NCBI GenBank assembly: GCA_021234155.1
Contig: JAJEKV010000268.1
Span: forward strand, 124,001-188,000
Reading direction: 5' to 3'
DNA length: 64,000 nucleotides
DNA from: Isoetes taiwanensis
Taxonomy: Eukaryota; Streptophyta; Lycopodiopsida; Isoetales; Isoetaceae
Notes under the pieces: generated by a model
Told to the model about the DNA's origin: nothing
The model's input: only the letters and a program-made list of their open reading frames with translations
The model's database searches: none
Made by a program: the position numbers and the translations under genes
In this document: piece after piece, positions 46,626 to 63,592 of the stretch
Numbering within the stretch: position 1 is the first letter of the stretch
Layout: the number at the start of each line of letters is the position of its first letter

Positions 46626-48022
46626 ATGTGACGTTCCACGTAGTTATACGGTATATGTATACATATTATGACACGTCACCAGGGTATAAGTAGACCCTTA
46701 TGGGTCGTTAGGGGATAACTTGGGTTAACCTAAAAGGGTTTTTATTAGCTATGCTAAGTTGTTAGTAAGTTGAATAACCTAATTAGTATAATTAATATAT
46801 TAATTAGTAATGGTAGCTAATTAGGGACCAATTGGCCAGGGGGAACTTGCTAAGAATAGGGTCCAAATTGGGTCCCTACCCCCAATTCTGCCCCAAAATC
46901 GATTTGGATGGGTTGGAGAAAGGAAAAGCTACCTGCCACTGCAATCAAGCCAGAAGAATGGAAGCCTTCCATGACAATGGTTCTAGCCAAGAGACAGGTT
47001 AGTCTCTAGATAGTTTGTGCTTCAGCTAACCCTTGTATGATTAGATGGATGATTAATTTCTCTATTATATATTGTTAAGATGAGGATGGTTACTTTATTT
47101 ATGATTATGTTCTCCCTTTCTGTTCCTCCTAAGTATCTAGGGTTAAGGGTGGGTAGAGACCTGAAAGCTTCCTAGTAGTAGATATGTCTCTACCTAAAAC
47201 CCTTAAGACCCAATAAATGCGGCATGTACACAAGCGCCCACCTGGTTGTGGATGCTATATTGTGATTCAGCACCAGATAATGGGTATGATGGTGAAACAT
47301 GGGTGGGATCTTGCCTTGCGTGGTTACACGATTCCTATAGTGTGCTAGGCTTATAGTCCGCCACTGAAGGGGCTGGGTATGGGTCTAACACTCTCTGGGT
47401 CGCAGGATACGTGCCTATAGGGATGTCTTGGGCTCGAACGGGCACGTTAAGCCGGCCTTTAGATTTAGAGAAGTAAGACGGGTACAGATGCGGGGGCTGC
47501 TGATGTGGCACGTATCCTCTAGCACGCCCAAGGATCCATTATGCTCGAGGAGGGGATGCCTCTCTAACCTGCCTCATCCGGTCACGGAGGGGGTGGAGTG
47601 TTTAGCCATTGTTCTATGCCAGCCAACACCATGTTATATCTCCGTCTGTCATTATCCGGAGGCCTTGACCATCAGTCGACCCCATAGACTGAGCTCGGGG
47701 TAGAGCCCTTATTTATGGTGCATTTCTTATGTTGTATTGTCATTGTATTGATACTTGTATGATGATGGATGGACCACCCTTCGTGGTGGTATATTATTTC
47801 GTATATGATTGCAGGTGCTAACATGTATGTACGCTTACGCTGTATAGGATTTCCATAGAGGATGTGGGACGAATGACACCTCCATGTCCTTCACACGGAC
47901 ACTTGGCCATCCCAAGTGGTCCGAGTTAGATGGAGGGCCTTCCCATTGTGATGTAGTTGCCACGGGAGGGGAATTTATCGTATTTGTACGATGGGAGCAT
48001 CGTATAGATTCTGGGTTTACAA
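46626..48022. mobile_element. Solo LTR of about 1.4 kb inside a LINE
   Basis: Two CCCAT pentamers, 46,621-46,625 and 48,023-48,027, bracket a 1,397-bp block. Its ends are TGTGACGTTC at 46,627 and TTTACA at 48,021 (TG...CA, each end set off from the repeat by one extra A). The flanking LINE sequence reads in frame across the block if it is removed. No internal retrotransposon genes are present, so a solo LTR is the simplest reading. The family was not identified. Confidence 0.68.
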
Positions 48023-49300
48023 CCCATTCTTCAAGTAATTAGTGTTGAGTTCAAAAAATATTTTACCAGGTCTCTTAGTATTTGACAGCAAAGACGAAAA
48101 CCATTGTGGATTATGATCTAAAACTGAACTATATCAAAAGATTAGTCTTGCAAAAATTAGCAGCAACATCACTATAATAGCCAAGACCATGGCGAGCATG
48201 TGCTCCACCACTACCCATCCAACCATTACACCATATGTCAAGTTTCGCCAATCCATGATTCAGTAAGAAGCGCCGCCACTGCTCCCTCTCAAATTCTTGA
48301 ATTACTTGTGATCTCCTACCACATCTATCAGCTTCTGCTTCAACCATATTAAAATTATCAACCATAAACCCAGCTACATTCATTCCAAGTCTAAGAATCT
48401 TACTCCTTAAAGAAGCCCATAGAGAACCCCTTTGGCCCTGTCGATTATGAGCAAAAAAATCACTATACCCCATTCTTGAAACTTGTCCTACCATTTAGCA
48501 ATAATAACTTATCAATCTAGATAAATATAACATCAATAGACGACCCCCAAGCAGTGAGGACCCCTGCTTTAGCTGAGTCAGCTGCTGCAATGAGCACATT
48601 GCAGTCACGACCCAGAATGGAAACCAACCTGTGAACATCACCACCTCTACGACATTTGTGTTCTTGAAGGCATCACAAATCCATGGAAAATTCAGACAAA
48701 TACAGAGACAATCTGCTCCTTTTACTTAGGGAAGAAGCAACGCCCCTCACATTCCATGATAAAATATTTATAAGACTGAATTGATATGTTCCACTTCCAT
48801 ACTTTCTGCCACATCAGTACCATGAGACTCTCCTAAGAGGTCTGCCCAGCAAGTCCTAGAAATAGGTAAGGGGAATCCCCCTCTCTGTTCCACCCTTCCA
48901 TTGTGCACTTCCATTTTTAGTGGAGGAGAGCCCCATCTCTTCTCCATCCTCTCCATATGTTGTGTAACTCCATCATGATTCTCTATTGGTGAGAGAGAGC
49001 ATCCTCTCTGCTCTGCCTTTCTATATACATCTTCCTTGAAAGTGATAGCAGGATTTGCATAATGAGCATATTATCTTTTTTCAAACTGACTTTAATCCAT
49101 CCTGCCTGAACTCTTTCTTGGTGCTCTTGTTCTAGTTGAATTGTTTGCAATTTAGCTCTAGCAGCAACATCACTCAAAAAGAATGTTATATGTCTCTTTA
49201 GGAGTGGAAGGAGTGAAAGAAGCCACATTTGTTGAAATTGCGCAAGACAAAGGTTGAGAAGGAAGAGAAATAGACAATGTAGAAGTATTGGGGGCAGAAG
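48023..49300 (-). pseudogene. LINE fragment: ORF1 end and endonuclease
   Basis: Minus strand: I-L-S-W-N-V-R-G near 48,770 starts the endonuclease. The open frame 48,129-48,494 has V-A-G-F-M-V-D-N-F-N-M-V-E-A (G-D-F-N region) and L-D-I-W-C-N-G. After a frameshift comes L-D-H-N-P-Q-W-F then I-F-F-E-L-N-T-N-Y-L-K-N-G. This parallels L-D-H-Q-P-Q-F and P-F-K-F-N-C-S-L-L-K in the 11-12 kb LINE, so both belong to one LINE type. The stretch before the endonuclease (48,800-49,228) is probably ORF1. Confidence 0.7.
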
Positions 49301-49740
49301 GGAAGTGTAAGAGGCGATAGCATGGTCATTTGGGGGGGCAATAGGACGACAATCCCTCTTAGCTTTCGAAAATTTGCTACAGTTACAAATATAGAAGTTG
49401 ATTTGCGAGTGAGAGTAGACTCATGTTCAAATATGTTTTGTCCTTACCATCATGGGGGCAACATTTCAGCAAACCTTGCAGCTTCAAGTGGCATATGCTT
49501 CTTTAAAGCTTGAGTCAACATTTCCAAAATGTTTTTAACCATGTGCATAAAGAGAATGGAGATAAGTATGCTTATGAAAATGTCCACGGGAACCCTTTGT
49601 TTAAATACACACCTCCTTCCTGAATTGATGGAAATGCACACCACCTTTCCAATTGATGGAAATATTTTATTAGATATGAAAGAAAATTTGCAAAACCTCT
49701 TCCTCATCCAAGATCCAAACTCAAAATTTCCAAAAAACTA

Positions 49741-49905
49741 GTGCTCAAGTACCATTACCTCAATTACTTTGACGTCATAGAAAATAAAATAAAAAAATGA
49801 GTGCCCAAGTACCATTACCTCGATTACTTTGATGTCATAGAAAATAAAATAAAAAAATGAGTGCCCAAGTACCATTACCTCGATTACTTTGACGTCATAG
49901 AAAAA
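49741..49905 (+). repeat. 60-bp tandem triplicate with a TGACGTCA palindrome
   Basis: Units start at 49,741, 49,801 and 49,861 with an exact 60-bp period; the third is truncated. Each holds AAGTACCATTACCTC and TTTGAYGTCATAG. TGACGTCA, a perfect bZIP-type palindrome, is intact in units 1 and 3 and changed to TGATGTCA in unit 2. Confidence 0.95.
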
Positions 49906-54555
<4,650 letters not shown>

Positions 54556-55549
54556 CTCCCACATGCTCCAAAATTTTTTTGGGAGAGAGCATGAGATGTA
54601 TGGAGAGAGGGGAGAGAGAGGTGAGAGTTTGGTTGGGAAATTTGGAACCATTGTAACCTACCGCAAAATCCGAAAAAACATGTCACTGAAAAAAGTTTCC
54701 GGTTCACGCCCCGGCCAAAACTACCACATTTTAGGAAAAAGTATGGGCCGGCAAAAAGTGTGGGAAATTTTACCACGTGATATTTTTTTGCGGGATATTC
54801 TACGAATAATAATTTCGAACTTTCCCTTTCTTGTTTCTTGTTTAGGTTTACGAGTTTAGGGGCAGCGTTTCATGAGAAGAAGAACCGAGAGCACCGGATT
54901 TACCGGGCGGCTTGTATCGACTCGCCAATCTTTTCAAGGCATTTGCATTGCGATTCCATTGCATCTTCACGGCTCCAAAGACTTGCAAAAGGGGGGGAAC
55001 AACAAAGCAGGGAACGATTTGGGGAAAGAAAATCCGTTGATAAGCAAGAACATGGCGTTTGAGAGCATCCTCTATCACATGTTTCATTCTTTGGTGGAGG
55101 GCAAGTGCTCTTAATAAACGTTGTTGTGATTTATTTCATTTGAATACCTCCTTTCGATTCTAGCTTATGCAACTCCAGCAGAAAAGCATATCTCCAACCG
55201 TGCGCCCATACTAAGGTAAGGCTTCTTAGGCTTGGGTTTTTTTTTTTGTCTTTGTTATTGCTTAAGATTTTTATTTCTTACTTTCCTTTGCTTTCTTAGT
55301 TGTTATTATGAAAGAACAACATGGTTTTTGCTAGTATGATACTCTCCTTGATAACATAACAGTAGGGAGTTTTTTTCCTCGAGACAGATGACGCCTTGGA
55401 GCTTGAAAGTAGAAGCACTACACCAAGTGCTACTTATAAGGTTAGTAAAACATCTAGGGAGGCCAATGCTGCCATCGTATGCATTTTTTGCAAAATGTAG
55501 ATACTTTTTTCATTAGCAAAAGAAAATGATCTCCTTGTTTTTTATAGGA

Positions 55550-56148
55550 TGTTTAAAAGATATATTACTGTTAAGTCTATGTCTTACAATTTTAATCTCT
55601 GGGGGGCAAACTCATCCACCTTCTTCAATGAGAATGCGAATCTGGAGCAATTCGAATACATATGGAATGTGGCTAAGGGGGGGAACATGAGGCAAGACAA
55701 GTGATGTATGCAAGAATAGAGCAAGAGCTTGGAAGCAGGTTGGCTATGCGGTCTATCACCGTTTTAAGATGAAGGCAAAGATGAGCGGGGAACCCATAGC
55801 CAAGATTATGCATCTAACATAAGTGTGGACATGGCGCTATGATCATTCAGCAGACTTGGTGTGCCACTAAGAGACATGGTTGACACCATACATGATCTTG
55901 AGGTCGAAGTGACTGAAAATGAGAATAATCAGCATTTGAACTTGCTACGTTGCCTATCATGCATACTACTTGTTATAGAAGCTTGTAATATCATACAAGC
56001 TAGTACTGTTTTGTTTTTCGAGATACCAACTTGTGGCTCTGTCTTATTATATAATATATGCGTGCTGATTCTGAAAATTTGCTTTTTGACATGTAGCTTA
56101 CAGGAAATTGTAGGCAAGATTTTTGTTTGTAGGAAACTTGCTGGTTGA
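55550..56148 (+). other. Possible coding exons of unknown gene
   Basis: After TTTTTTATAG (acceptor-like) a frame from about 55,552 reads M-F-K-R-Y-I-T-V-K-S-M-S and then N-L-E-Q-F-E-Y-I-W-N-V-A-K, ending after about 53 codons. A second frame at 55,861-56,148 has P-L-R-D-M-V-D-T-I-H-D-L-E-V-E-V. Both look more protein-like than the surroundings, but I do not recognise them and cannot link them. Confidence 0.25.
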
Positions 56149-56250
56149 TTTTAAATATAAAGGAAATTGTAGGCAACATTTACTCGTTAGCAGGTTCCCC
56201 AAAAAAGCATAGGAAAATTTCCTTTAGTCATTAAAAAATTTCCCGAACCA

Positions 56251-56283
56251 AGGGTGAGAGTGGGAAAAACCCACTCTCACCTT
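56251..56283. repeat. Perfect 12-bp-arm hairpin
   Basis: GGTGAGAGTGGG (56,253-56,264), loop AAAAA, then CCCACTCTCACC (56,270-56,281), followed by TTTT. Probably the core of a small foldback element. Confidence 0.85.
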
Positions 56284-57552
56284 TTAGTGTGTGAGAGAAG
56301 GTTTATAGGTTAACTGGCCCGTGGGCCATTTCGCATTGCCCCAAAACAGTTAAGCCTTTTACCCTTCTATATTTTGCGGGCAGGGTATTAAAGCAGGGCA
56401 TGGCATTTCGAGCACAGCAGGGCAGGGCACTCGCCATCGCCAACTACGGCGGCGCCCCAAAAAATCCGTGCAGACTTTAGTTCAAGGTATTGAGCAGAAA
56501 ACAGATGAACCAGAAAAAATTTGTGCAATCTGATACAGAAACGGGGGATTTTTAAGGTGGAATCCGGCAATTTGAAGGCGAGGGGAAAAGACTTGGGTGT
56601 TCTAGAAATTGAAGAACTTGAGTAGATGGTGTACTAGATGTTAGAAAGTGGAAAGCTTGGATCATATTTTTTTATTTGGGCACAGCAGGGCAGGGCAGAG
56701 CAGGGCATGGCATTGTATTCACAGATCCGGTTCTGATTTGAAATTTATGGCTTCCGAATTTGGCTTCTATTGCAGATTTGGCTTCTATAAGCCAGGAACT
56801 TTAGTGCAAATTCAAAGTGGGCTAATTCGTCAGGGTAGTACAGAAGGAAAAGGGCGTAAATCAAAGTGGGCAGAAGAATAAATCGAAGCGAGCATTCCAA
56901 TCAGGTATTCTGAACTCGAATTTCTCTGAAGATATGCTGAACTCGAATTTTTGTGAAGATAGTCTGAACTCAGATTTTCGTGCAGGCAGAGGAGAAGAAA
57001 CAAAAAAAAAACTGTAAGAATAAGGTTGTCCGATTTGATTTAGAGCATCATACATGGTTTAATACAGTTTCTTAAGAATTGATAGAGATTTGCGGAGATT
57101 TTAGCCCCAAATCTAGCCATAACCCGACCACAAAGCTTTGAGGGCTTTGAATATGCTTACAGTTCAAAATCTGCCACTTTTAAGCGACTCAATCTATTCT
57201 TCAATCGTTCTAAAGCTAAACAAAGGTTATTTTATGGATTTCCGAATTACATAGAGCATATTTCAAAGCCGCCCGAACATGTAAGAATGCCCCAAAAACA
57301 GGAAAAATTCCTCTGCCAGAACTCACAAAAACCACCAACAATTTTTTCTTCGGGCCTCACCCCCCTGCCATGTTCATTGCCATTTTTTTTTGACGAGCCT
57401 CAAGGTTTATTTAGACGGAAGCCTTGCTCGAATCCATTTGCCCACTGTCGTTGCAGCCGGATCTTGAAGGTCGTCTCAAATTTTTTTTTTCCTATTTTAG
57501 CCTGCCCGCACCTGCCCACGCCTGCCCGCCTACGTCCGCCAACAAAAAAACG

Positions 57553-57810
57553 CTAACTAAGGGGGTTAAGGTTTGAGAGATAATTTATCTCTCAAGCATC
57601 TCTCATAGAATACGTAGAAATTTTCTCTCTCGCCGTATAGCGTGTGAGAGATAAAAAAATTAAGAGAGAGATAGAGAGAGAGATGCGTTGGCCACATGGG
57701 GGTTGAGAGACAATTTGAGAGATGGGGAGAGATGGGAGATGGCGAGAGATGAAGGGAGAGTCAAAAATTTGGCTCTCCCTTTGAGAGACAAAACGCCCCT
57801 AACTATTGTT
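57553..57810. repeat. GAGAGATA-rich inverted-repeat element
   Basis: The left part (AAGGGGGTTAAGGTTTGAGAGA) and the reverse complement of the right part (GTTAGGGGCGTTTTGTCTCTCA) resemble each other loosely. The interior is full of GAGAG and CTCTC. Parts recur at 59,094-59,215 (CTCTCGCTATACG, GAGAGATAAAAAATTTGG). It looks like a MITE family; no TSD was found. Confidence 0.42.
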
Positions 57811-58429
57811 AGGGGCATTCCCATTAGTTATTTTTATTGTTAGTGGCTTTAAGCCAAAAAAAATTCCGGTCGTCCGAAAATTTTTCAAGCATGGTACCCT
57901 TTTCTGTTTGCATTCTGGCAGGTCCTCGCGACAACAAAGGTATTTGGAATGGGTTTGGAATCAAATCGAATCGAGCAGGGGTTTCATTTGTTTCATCGAA
58001 TCGAGCAAATGAAATGCTATGGCGTTGAAAAAATGAAATGCTATGGCGGCAAATGCTATGGCAAAATAAATGCTACAAACTTGTTCTTCCTCTGGATCTC
58101 TTGAACAATTTATAAGAAGCGAGGAATACCGTTTGCTTTTTACTAGTCATGCTAGATTATGCTATTTCTTTTTCGTTTTTCGGCTTCTATCGGGCACAAT
58201 ATGTCAAAGTGTGGGTCAATTCTTGCTGACCCATTTGTTGTATTTATAAATTGTATACGAAACTAGAAAAATACCGCTTACGTTCAAAGCAAGAGTTCAA
58301 GGTTTCTCCTGTACCGTTACTAAGATTTCTGTGATTTTTGAGAAAATTCCATGGATTGACATGCTCTTAAGATCAAACAAAAAGTCCTCATTTCCATAGT
58401 CGGAGCTATGAGATTTTAGATCAGCAGAG

Positions 58430-58800
58430 TACGTGATTTTAAGGCTTCTTCAAGGCTTCTTCAAAATCGAGCTTCTTCAAGGCTTCTTCAAAATCGAGCT
58501 TCTTCGTGGTTTAGGATAAGCTTATGCCAGAACAAACTCTGCAAACTCTGCCGTAACAAACTCTGCAAACAAGCTTATGTCATTTGGAAAGCGCAAACTC
58601 TGTTGTGAGCGGGACCAAAGAAAACAAAGAACAAACATCCGTGGAAATCAATAAGCGTGGCTCTGCGCAGGACCTTGGAGAGTATTATTTGCAAGACCAA
58701 GGCACCAAGTAATGGGTCCGCATAACCAGTAAACCATTCTAAATCCCGTTTTATGGCCGTAATGGGTCCGCACAACCATAAACCATTTCTAAATCCCTGC
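58430..58800. repeat. Short tandem duplications
   Basis: AAGGCTTCTTCAAAATCGAG occurs in tandem near 58,445-58,505. AACAAACTCTGCAAAC repeats near 58,530-58,570. A unit of about 55 bp with TAATGGGTCCGCA and AACCATAAACCAT-type sequence is duplicated at 58,690-58,800. Confidence 0.85.
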
Positions 58801-59215
58801 TTTTATGGCCTTTGAGCTCCTCCTCGACGAACACATTCAAGATGAAATCGGGCCTGTGTAAACCAAGTTCGACCCACGCCTGCCTCTGCTACCGCGCTAA
58901 AACAATTGAGAACTCTCGGCCGTGAACAGGATTTCCGGCTTAACCAGAAGGGGATCCGGAAGCTACCGCCATAACCGTAAGCAAAAGCAAGGGATCCGGG
59001 AAAGGGATCCGGGGGGCGGCCATAACCGAAAAAAAAAAGGATCTCGGAAAATTTTAGGAAGGAAAAGTTTGGCTTTTTTTTTTTTTTTCCTCTTAACGAG
59101 CCTTGTTAGGCTTAATTTAGAGATTATTACCTCTCATTATCTCTCGCTATACGTAAGATAAAAATTATCTCCGCCAGACAGCACGAGAGATAAAAAATTT
59201 GGAGCATGTGGGCAA

Positions 59216-59341
<126 letters not shown>

Positions 59342-59387
59342 TATGTCTTATTGAGGCCTCAAAGGGCCTATTAGACAATAATTATTC

Positions 59388-60660
59388 ACACATCATCATA
59401 AAACAATAGATGAGTCTCTGAGTCCTCATCTAGCTCATCACTCTCACTCCAAGTATCTATGTCCTCTATATTTACATCAAGTTGGGTATCCAAGCAAGAA
59501 TCCCTATATTTGAGTAGTTCAATTATATAATTCCCCAAAATGTCACCTTTTAAGATAAATAGTGATGGGAGATCATTATAGTGTATCCCGTACTCCTTCC
59601 TATGCTTCACATTGGAGTAACGTGTGATATTCATCTTCTACTTGTCGCGAGTCACATAACTTGCAATACCTTTTGTCCCTCGGTATGATATGACCCCATC
59701 TCCCCATTTAGACCCCAAGATGATGTGAGCTTAGTCGAATTCGGCATATGGCATGTCTTTTTTGGATGGAAAGATCCTCGTTCAAGTGACCTGCTGGTTC
59801 CAAATTGGGATTGATATTCATCTTGTACAAAATCATCTTTGTCTTAGGTTGTGACCACATCTTCTTATATATCTTTTCCGATACCCACCTTCGCAGATCT
59901 GAGTCTACCAATACCACCTCATTGCAAGATATACCCCACTTTACCAACCATTGTTTAACATCCAACATAATCCCCTTCTCCTTGCTAGACATTAAGGCCT
60001 TACGCGTAATTCTGGACTCCTCCATGCGTAGTACCTTTTTAAGGTATGAAATGCATCTTATCATTGCTTCACCTTCTAGAGGTAGGAACCCACTTTCAGC
60101 CAACATCAATGGGTATGGTGTCTGAGCTTTTACCCCCAATTCAAGCCTTAAATTTTTTTTTTTTGAACTTGCTCTATGTCATCCCACAGACATTGTGGGA
60201 GATTAGCCCCCAAACCTCACAACCATATAAGATTACACTTTGAACAACTGATTGGAAAAGTCGTACCTTAAGGTGCCATGACCATAAATGTGATCTCCTA
60301 CACATACTTTGTAGCGCATATAATGCTTTTTGGCCTCCCTCTAGCCGTTGCGATATACAGGCATTCCATCTGTGATTTCTGCTAAAAATAAGGCCCAGAT
60401 ATTTGTAAGAATCACACATAGTTACCTGACTTCCCTTATATTTGAAAATGGATTCTTGTCTTAGAACACCAACTGTCATAATATTTGTCTTTTTCTAAAT
60501 TCACTTGCATACCCGTTTGGTCACAAAAAGCCGCCAAACCATCTAAATGTCTCTGCATGTGCTCTTTGGATCGTGCAAAAGCGACTACATCATCCGTGAT
60601 ATAAAAAGAATCAATCACATAACCATGCACCTCTCAGACTTCGGCAATTAAATGTTCGAA
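59388..60660 (-). pseudogene. LINE 3' half: RT palm end, thumb and C-terminal domain
   Basis: Minus strand from 60,630: Y-I-T-D-D-V-V-A-F-A (RT motif C, Y-A-D-D type) and H-L-D-G-L-A-A-F-C, then V-N-L-E-K-D-K. A frameshift leads to S-Y-K-Y-L-G-L-I-F and L-Y-G-C-E-V-W-G (60,174-60,479). The 59,708-60,139 frame follows with R-I-R-L-S-S-H-H-L-G-V. The last part has R-Y-C-K-L-C-D and V-E-D-E-Y-H, the Cys/His C-terminal motif of this LINE type, and an acidic tail ending at 59,388. Everything upstream of motif C is missing, as in 5'-truncated LINE copies. It may belong to the same family as the 24 kb fragment. Confidence 0.82.
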
Positions 60661-61540
60661 TTAAAAAAAAAAAAAAATCAATGCAGTCTGCTCGAATTTT
60701 GTTCCAACAATAAGCAATGAAGAAATTTATATAATGAATATTTCTCTTCTAGGCTGAAGGATCCCCACCTCCAGGCCAGATCGGCCACACCAAAGCCATT
60801 TCCTTTTTCAAAAGTCCCACATCTAAGTTCTATTCATCGGAATCGGATTCTAATTCTGCCTCTAAGCGTGCTTTCCCATGAGATAAAAAACATGGAGGTT
60901 TTCTTGAGGTCGGGTCCAAAGCTCCACCATTCCCATGAACGCCTTACCTTGCTCGATTCCAGTTTAGGACCTGAGTCCCAAGTATTCTTTACGCAATTTT
61001 GAGCCTTGGGTTTTTTTACCTTGGTACGGCTTTTCCAGGTCTGCAATTCATGGGAAAGCACCAAACTAGAAACTCTTGCAACACAAAAAAGAGAGGAACC
61101 TGAGAGTAAGCTGAGTTGTAGAAGGGAGAAGCAAGATCTGAGAGGGAACTGAGTCACAAAAAAGTAGAGGAACCTGCAAGGAAGCTAAGGAAGCTGAGTC
61201 GCAGAGGAAATAGAGAGGAACCTCAGAAGAACCTAAGACGCAGAAGTTGCCCGTGCAACACAAAAAAGAGAGGGCCCTGGGCCATGTAGCTGCACCAGAA
61301 GCTCAAGACATCTAGATGAATAACCCCAACTCAAGAAGCAGAAGAAGAGCCGGAAGATTTCAAGGCAAAAGAATTAATCCCTACCCATGCCAACAATAGC
61401 AAGCCGCACGCAATCTCATTTGAGGAGCTACTTACCAAAAGAAATCTTCCAACAAATCATTGGAAATTAATTGGACCATGCTGCAATAAGAAAACTGCTC
61501 CAAAAACTAGAGTTGCCAGCATCAGCTTTCTACCATTTTG
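60661..61540. other. Stretch with short degenerate repeats, no clear gene
   Basis: The motif GCAACACAAAAAAGAGAGG occurs near 61,077 and 61,254. GAGGAACCTG-like repeats lie between. A 107-codon minus frame (60,834-61,157) is not recognised. A 15-bp A run at 60,663 marks the truncated end of the LINE. Confidence 0.4.
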
Positions 61541-61541
61541 G

Positions 61542-61664
61542 AAGGAGTAATTTGTTTGAGCTTGAAATTTCGTTGTGAAATTTCCAGTGACCGACGTCAT
61601 TTCGTGGCCCCGCCAGTCACCTGGAAATTTCACAAGAAATTTCATGCTCAAACAAATTCTCCTA
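61542..61664. repeat. Long hairpin with about 48-bp arms
   Basis: The left arm has AATTTGTTTGAGCTTGAAAT and TGTGAAATTTCCAG; the right arm is its near-perfect inverted copy ending AATTCTCCTAC. The loop is about 30 bp and GC-rich. It could be a foldback MITE or a source of hairpin RNA. Confidence 0.85.
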
Positions 61665-62689
61665 CTTGAAATTTTAGCTGACATGGGCGTGACGTGTCCA
61701 TATAAAGTATTGTGACGGTTCTCATTTGTGCTTCTTCTGGTTGCGGCATCGTGGTTTTTCTCTCCAATCGGAGCCTCTTGCGTCATGATGCTGTGTTAGA
61801 TCGTCAGGTTACCTTCGAGATTGATGGATTAGGCTGGCGCTTGATAAGCGTCTGAGTTTTTGTGGTATTTCTTGCCGATTTTTTTGTTAAAATCAGTTCG
61901 GAATGGTGTTTCTTGGATCTTCAACTTTTTCTTTTGCGCTGCAGTGATCTAGCTTGCATGCAAGACATCGTAGGTGAAAGATGCTTTCATGTTTGCCTTT
62001 CTTTCCCCTTCTTTTTCCTTTCACTAACTGATGTTTGTTTTCTTGTAGATCTCTCGGTTGTGCAAGAAAGTTAGAGTGTTTTGTCGCTGTAGCAGTTTTC
62101 TTTTATCAAAACTTCAATAACAGAGCATTCTTTAAAATAATCCAGTTCATTGCAGTGTTTGCCTTGGGCTCCTTCGACTCCGTTTAGAGCGTAAATCTGG
62201 CCTCTGTATTGGCCGCCTTTGAGTTAATCATGGCAGGGATTAGGGAAGAAAATATTTGTCGCTTTTTAAGCACATTGTACAGATTCAAGGCGGATAGGGC
62301 TTTGATGTGTACAGAATAGATTGTTATGCTCTAAATAGGGGCAAGAAGATTAATTCATATGGAAGTTCTGTAAATGCAGTTTATGTATTGATAGGGGAAA
62401 GCAAAATTGATTGTGGTCATGTTGGAAGCCATTTTGTGGCATGATTTTGCATACTTTCACTTGTTCATACTAAATGCTTTGAACTGGAAATGAACTTGAA
62501 ATCAACAGAGAATCACCCTGAAATTTTGACTTGAAAAATCAAGGTGATTAGAGCCGAAATTTCAAGGTGATTAAAATTTCGAATATATATATGTTGTGCA
62601 AAATCATAGCCTGACCTTACTTTCTACACACTTAAAATTAGACACAAATGATTTGGCAAACTTCTAGAAATAAATGCTCTAAAATGGCG

Positions 62690-62830
62690 TACAGGGGTAA
62701 CCGATTTGGGACCCCTTTCTGTTCTTGGCAGGACAATTTCGCGACCGGCGGCAGCCGGGAGCGAAATTCCCTGCCAAGATTTCGCTCCTTGCCAAGAACA
62801 GAAAGGGGACCAGATTGATTACCCCTACAA
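62690..62830. repeat. GC-rich inverted repeat with about 40-bp outer arms
   Basis: AGGGGTAACCGATTTGG and CCCCTTTCTGTTCTTGGCA on the left pair with CCAAGAACAGAAAGGGG and GATTACCCCT on the right. A second smaller pair (GGCAGG, AATTTCGC) is nested inside. No coding. Probably a small foldback or MITE element; the TSD is unclear. Confidence 0.85.
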
Positions 62831-63064
62831 TATCATAATTGGGGAGGTGATTGACTCATTGATTTTGTTTGATCTTTAACCTGCGCAGCTGGTGATGCAG
62901 AATCAAAGAACCCAACTGCAATTCCGCGTTCTTGGCTGAGTCGACGTGGGCGCATAGAATGCACAACCGGAATAGAATGTGACCCAATTATGATATTGTG
63001 AAGGCATCTACACACAATGCCTGCTTTACCTTATTGGCTCCAAAAGATCCATGTGGTTTCCCTT

Positions 63065-63345
63065 TAATTCCCTTCAAGGGAATCTAAGCGAATTCTCAAG
63101 ATTCGCTTTACGATTTGCTTTAGCGAATTCTTAAGTTATCCCGGATGGAGTGGCCGCTGCTTTTAGAGTGAAAATAGCTTGAAGATTCGGTAAAGCGAAT
63201 TATCATGCTCTGGAAATCCTCTGGGGCAGGTGAATCTACTGTAGCCAATTTCCACACCGAAATACGTGTTTGGGCTGATTCTGCATTCCCTTAAGCGAGT
63301 CCTGCTGATTCACTTTAGCTAATCAGAAGATTAGCTTATGCAAAT
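63065..63345. repeat. Cluster of short inverted TAAAGCGAATT-type repeats
   Basis: Sequences such as AAGCGAATTC, GATTCGCTTTA, TTTAGCGAATTC and GTAAAGCGAATT recur in both orientations downstream of the PDI-like gene, and may pair with one another. Confidence 0.5.
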
Positions 63346-63592
63346 CAGGCTGGCTCTTCGGTTAAAACTCGAGAGCTACTATCAGCACCAGAAATGGCCA
63401 CGACCTTGTTGCATACTTTGTTCTTAACATGTTTCTTCATTACTCATTGCCCATACTTTTACTTCTCAAACTACAGAAATGAGATGGAATAAGGTTCCTG
63501 ACAAAACTCAACTTCCATTTAAGTCCCAAAATGCAGAGCAGCCCGCATTGCTTCCTTTATAGGACTTCACTTTGGAATAGTGAGACATCGTT

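Noticed and set aside
47428-47703. Coding frame of 91 codons
   Set aside because: It lies within the solo LTR and has no recognisable protein feature.
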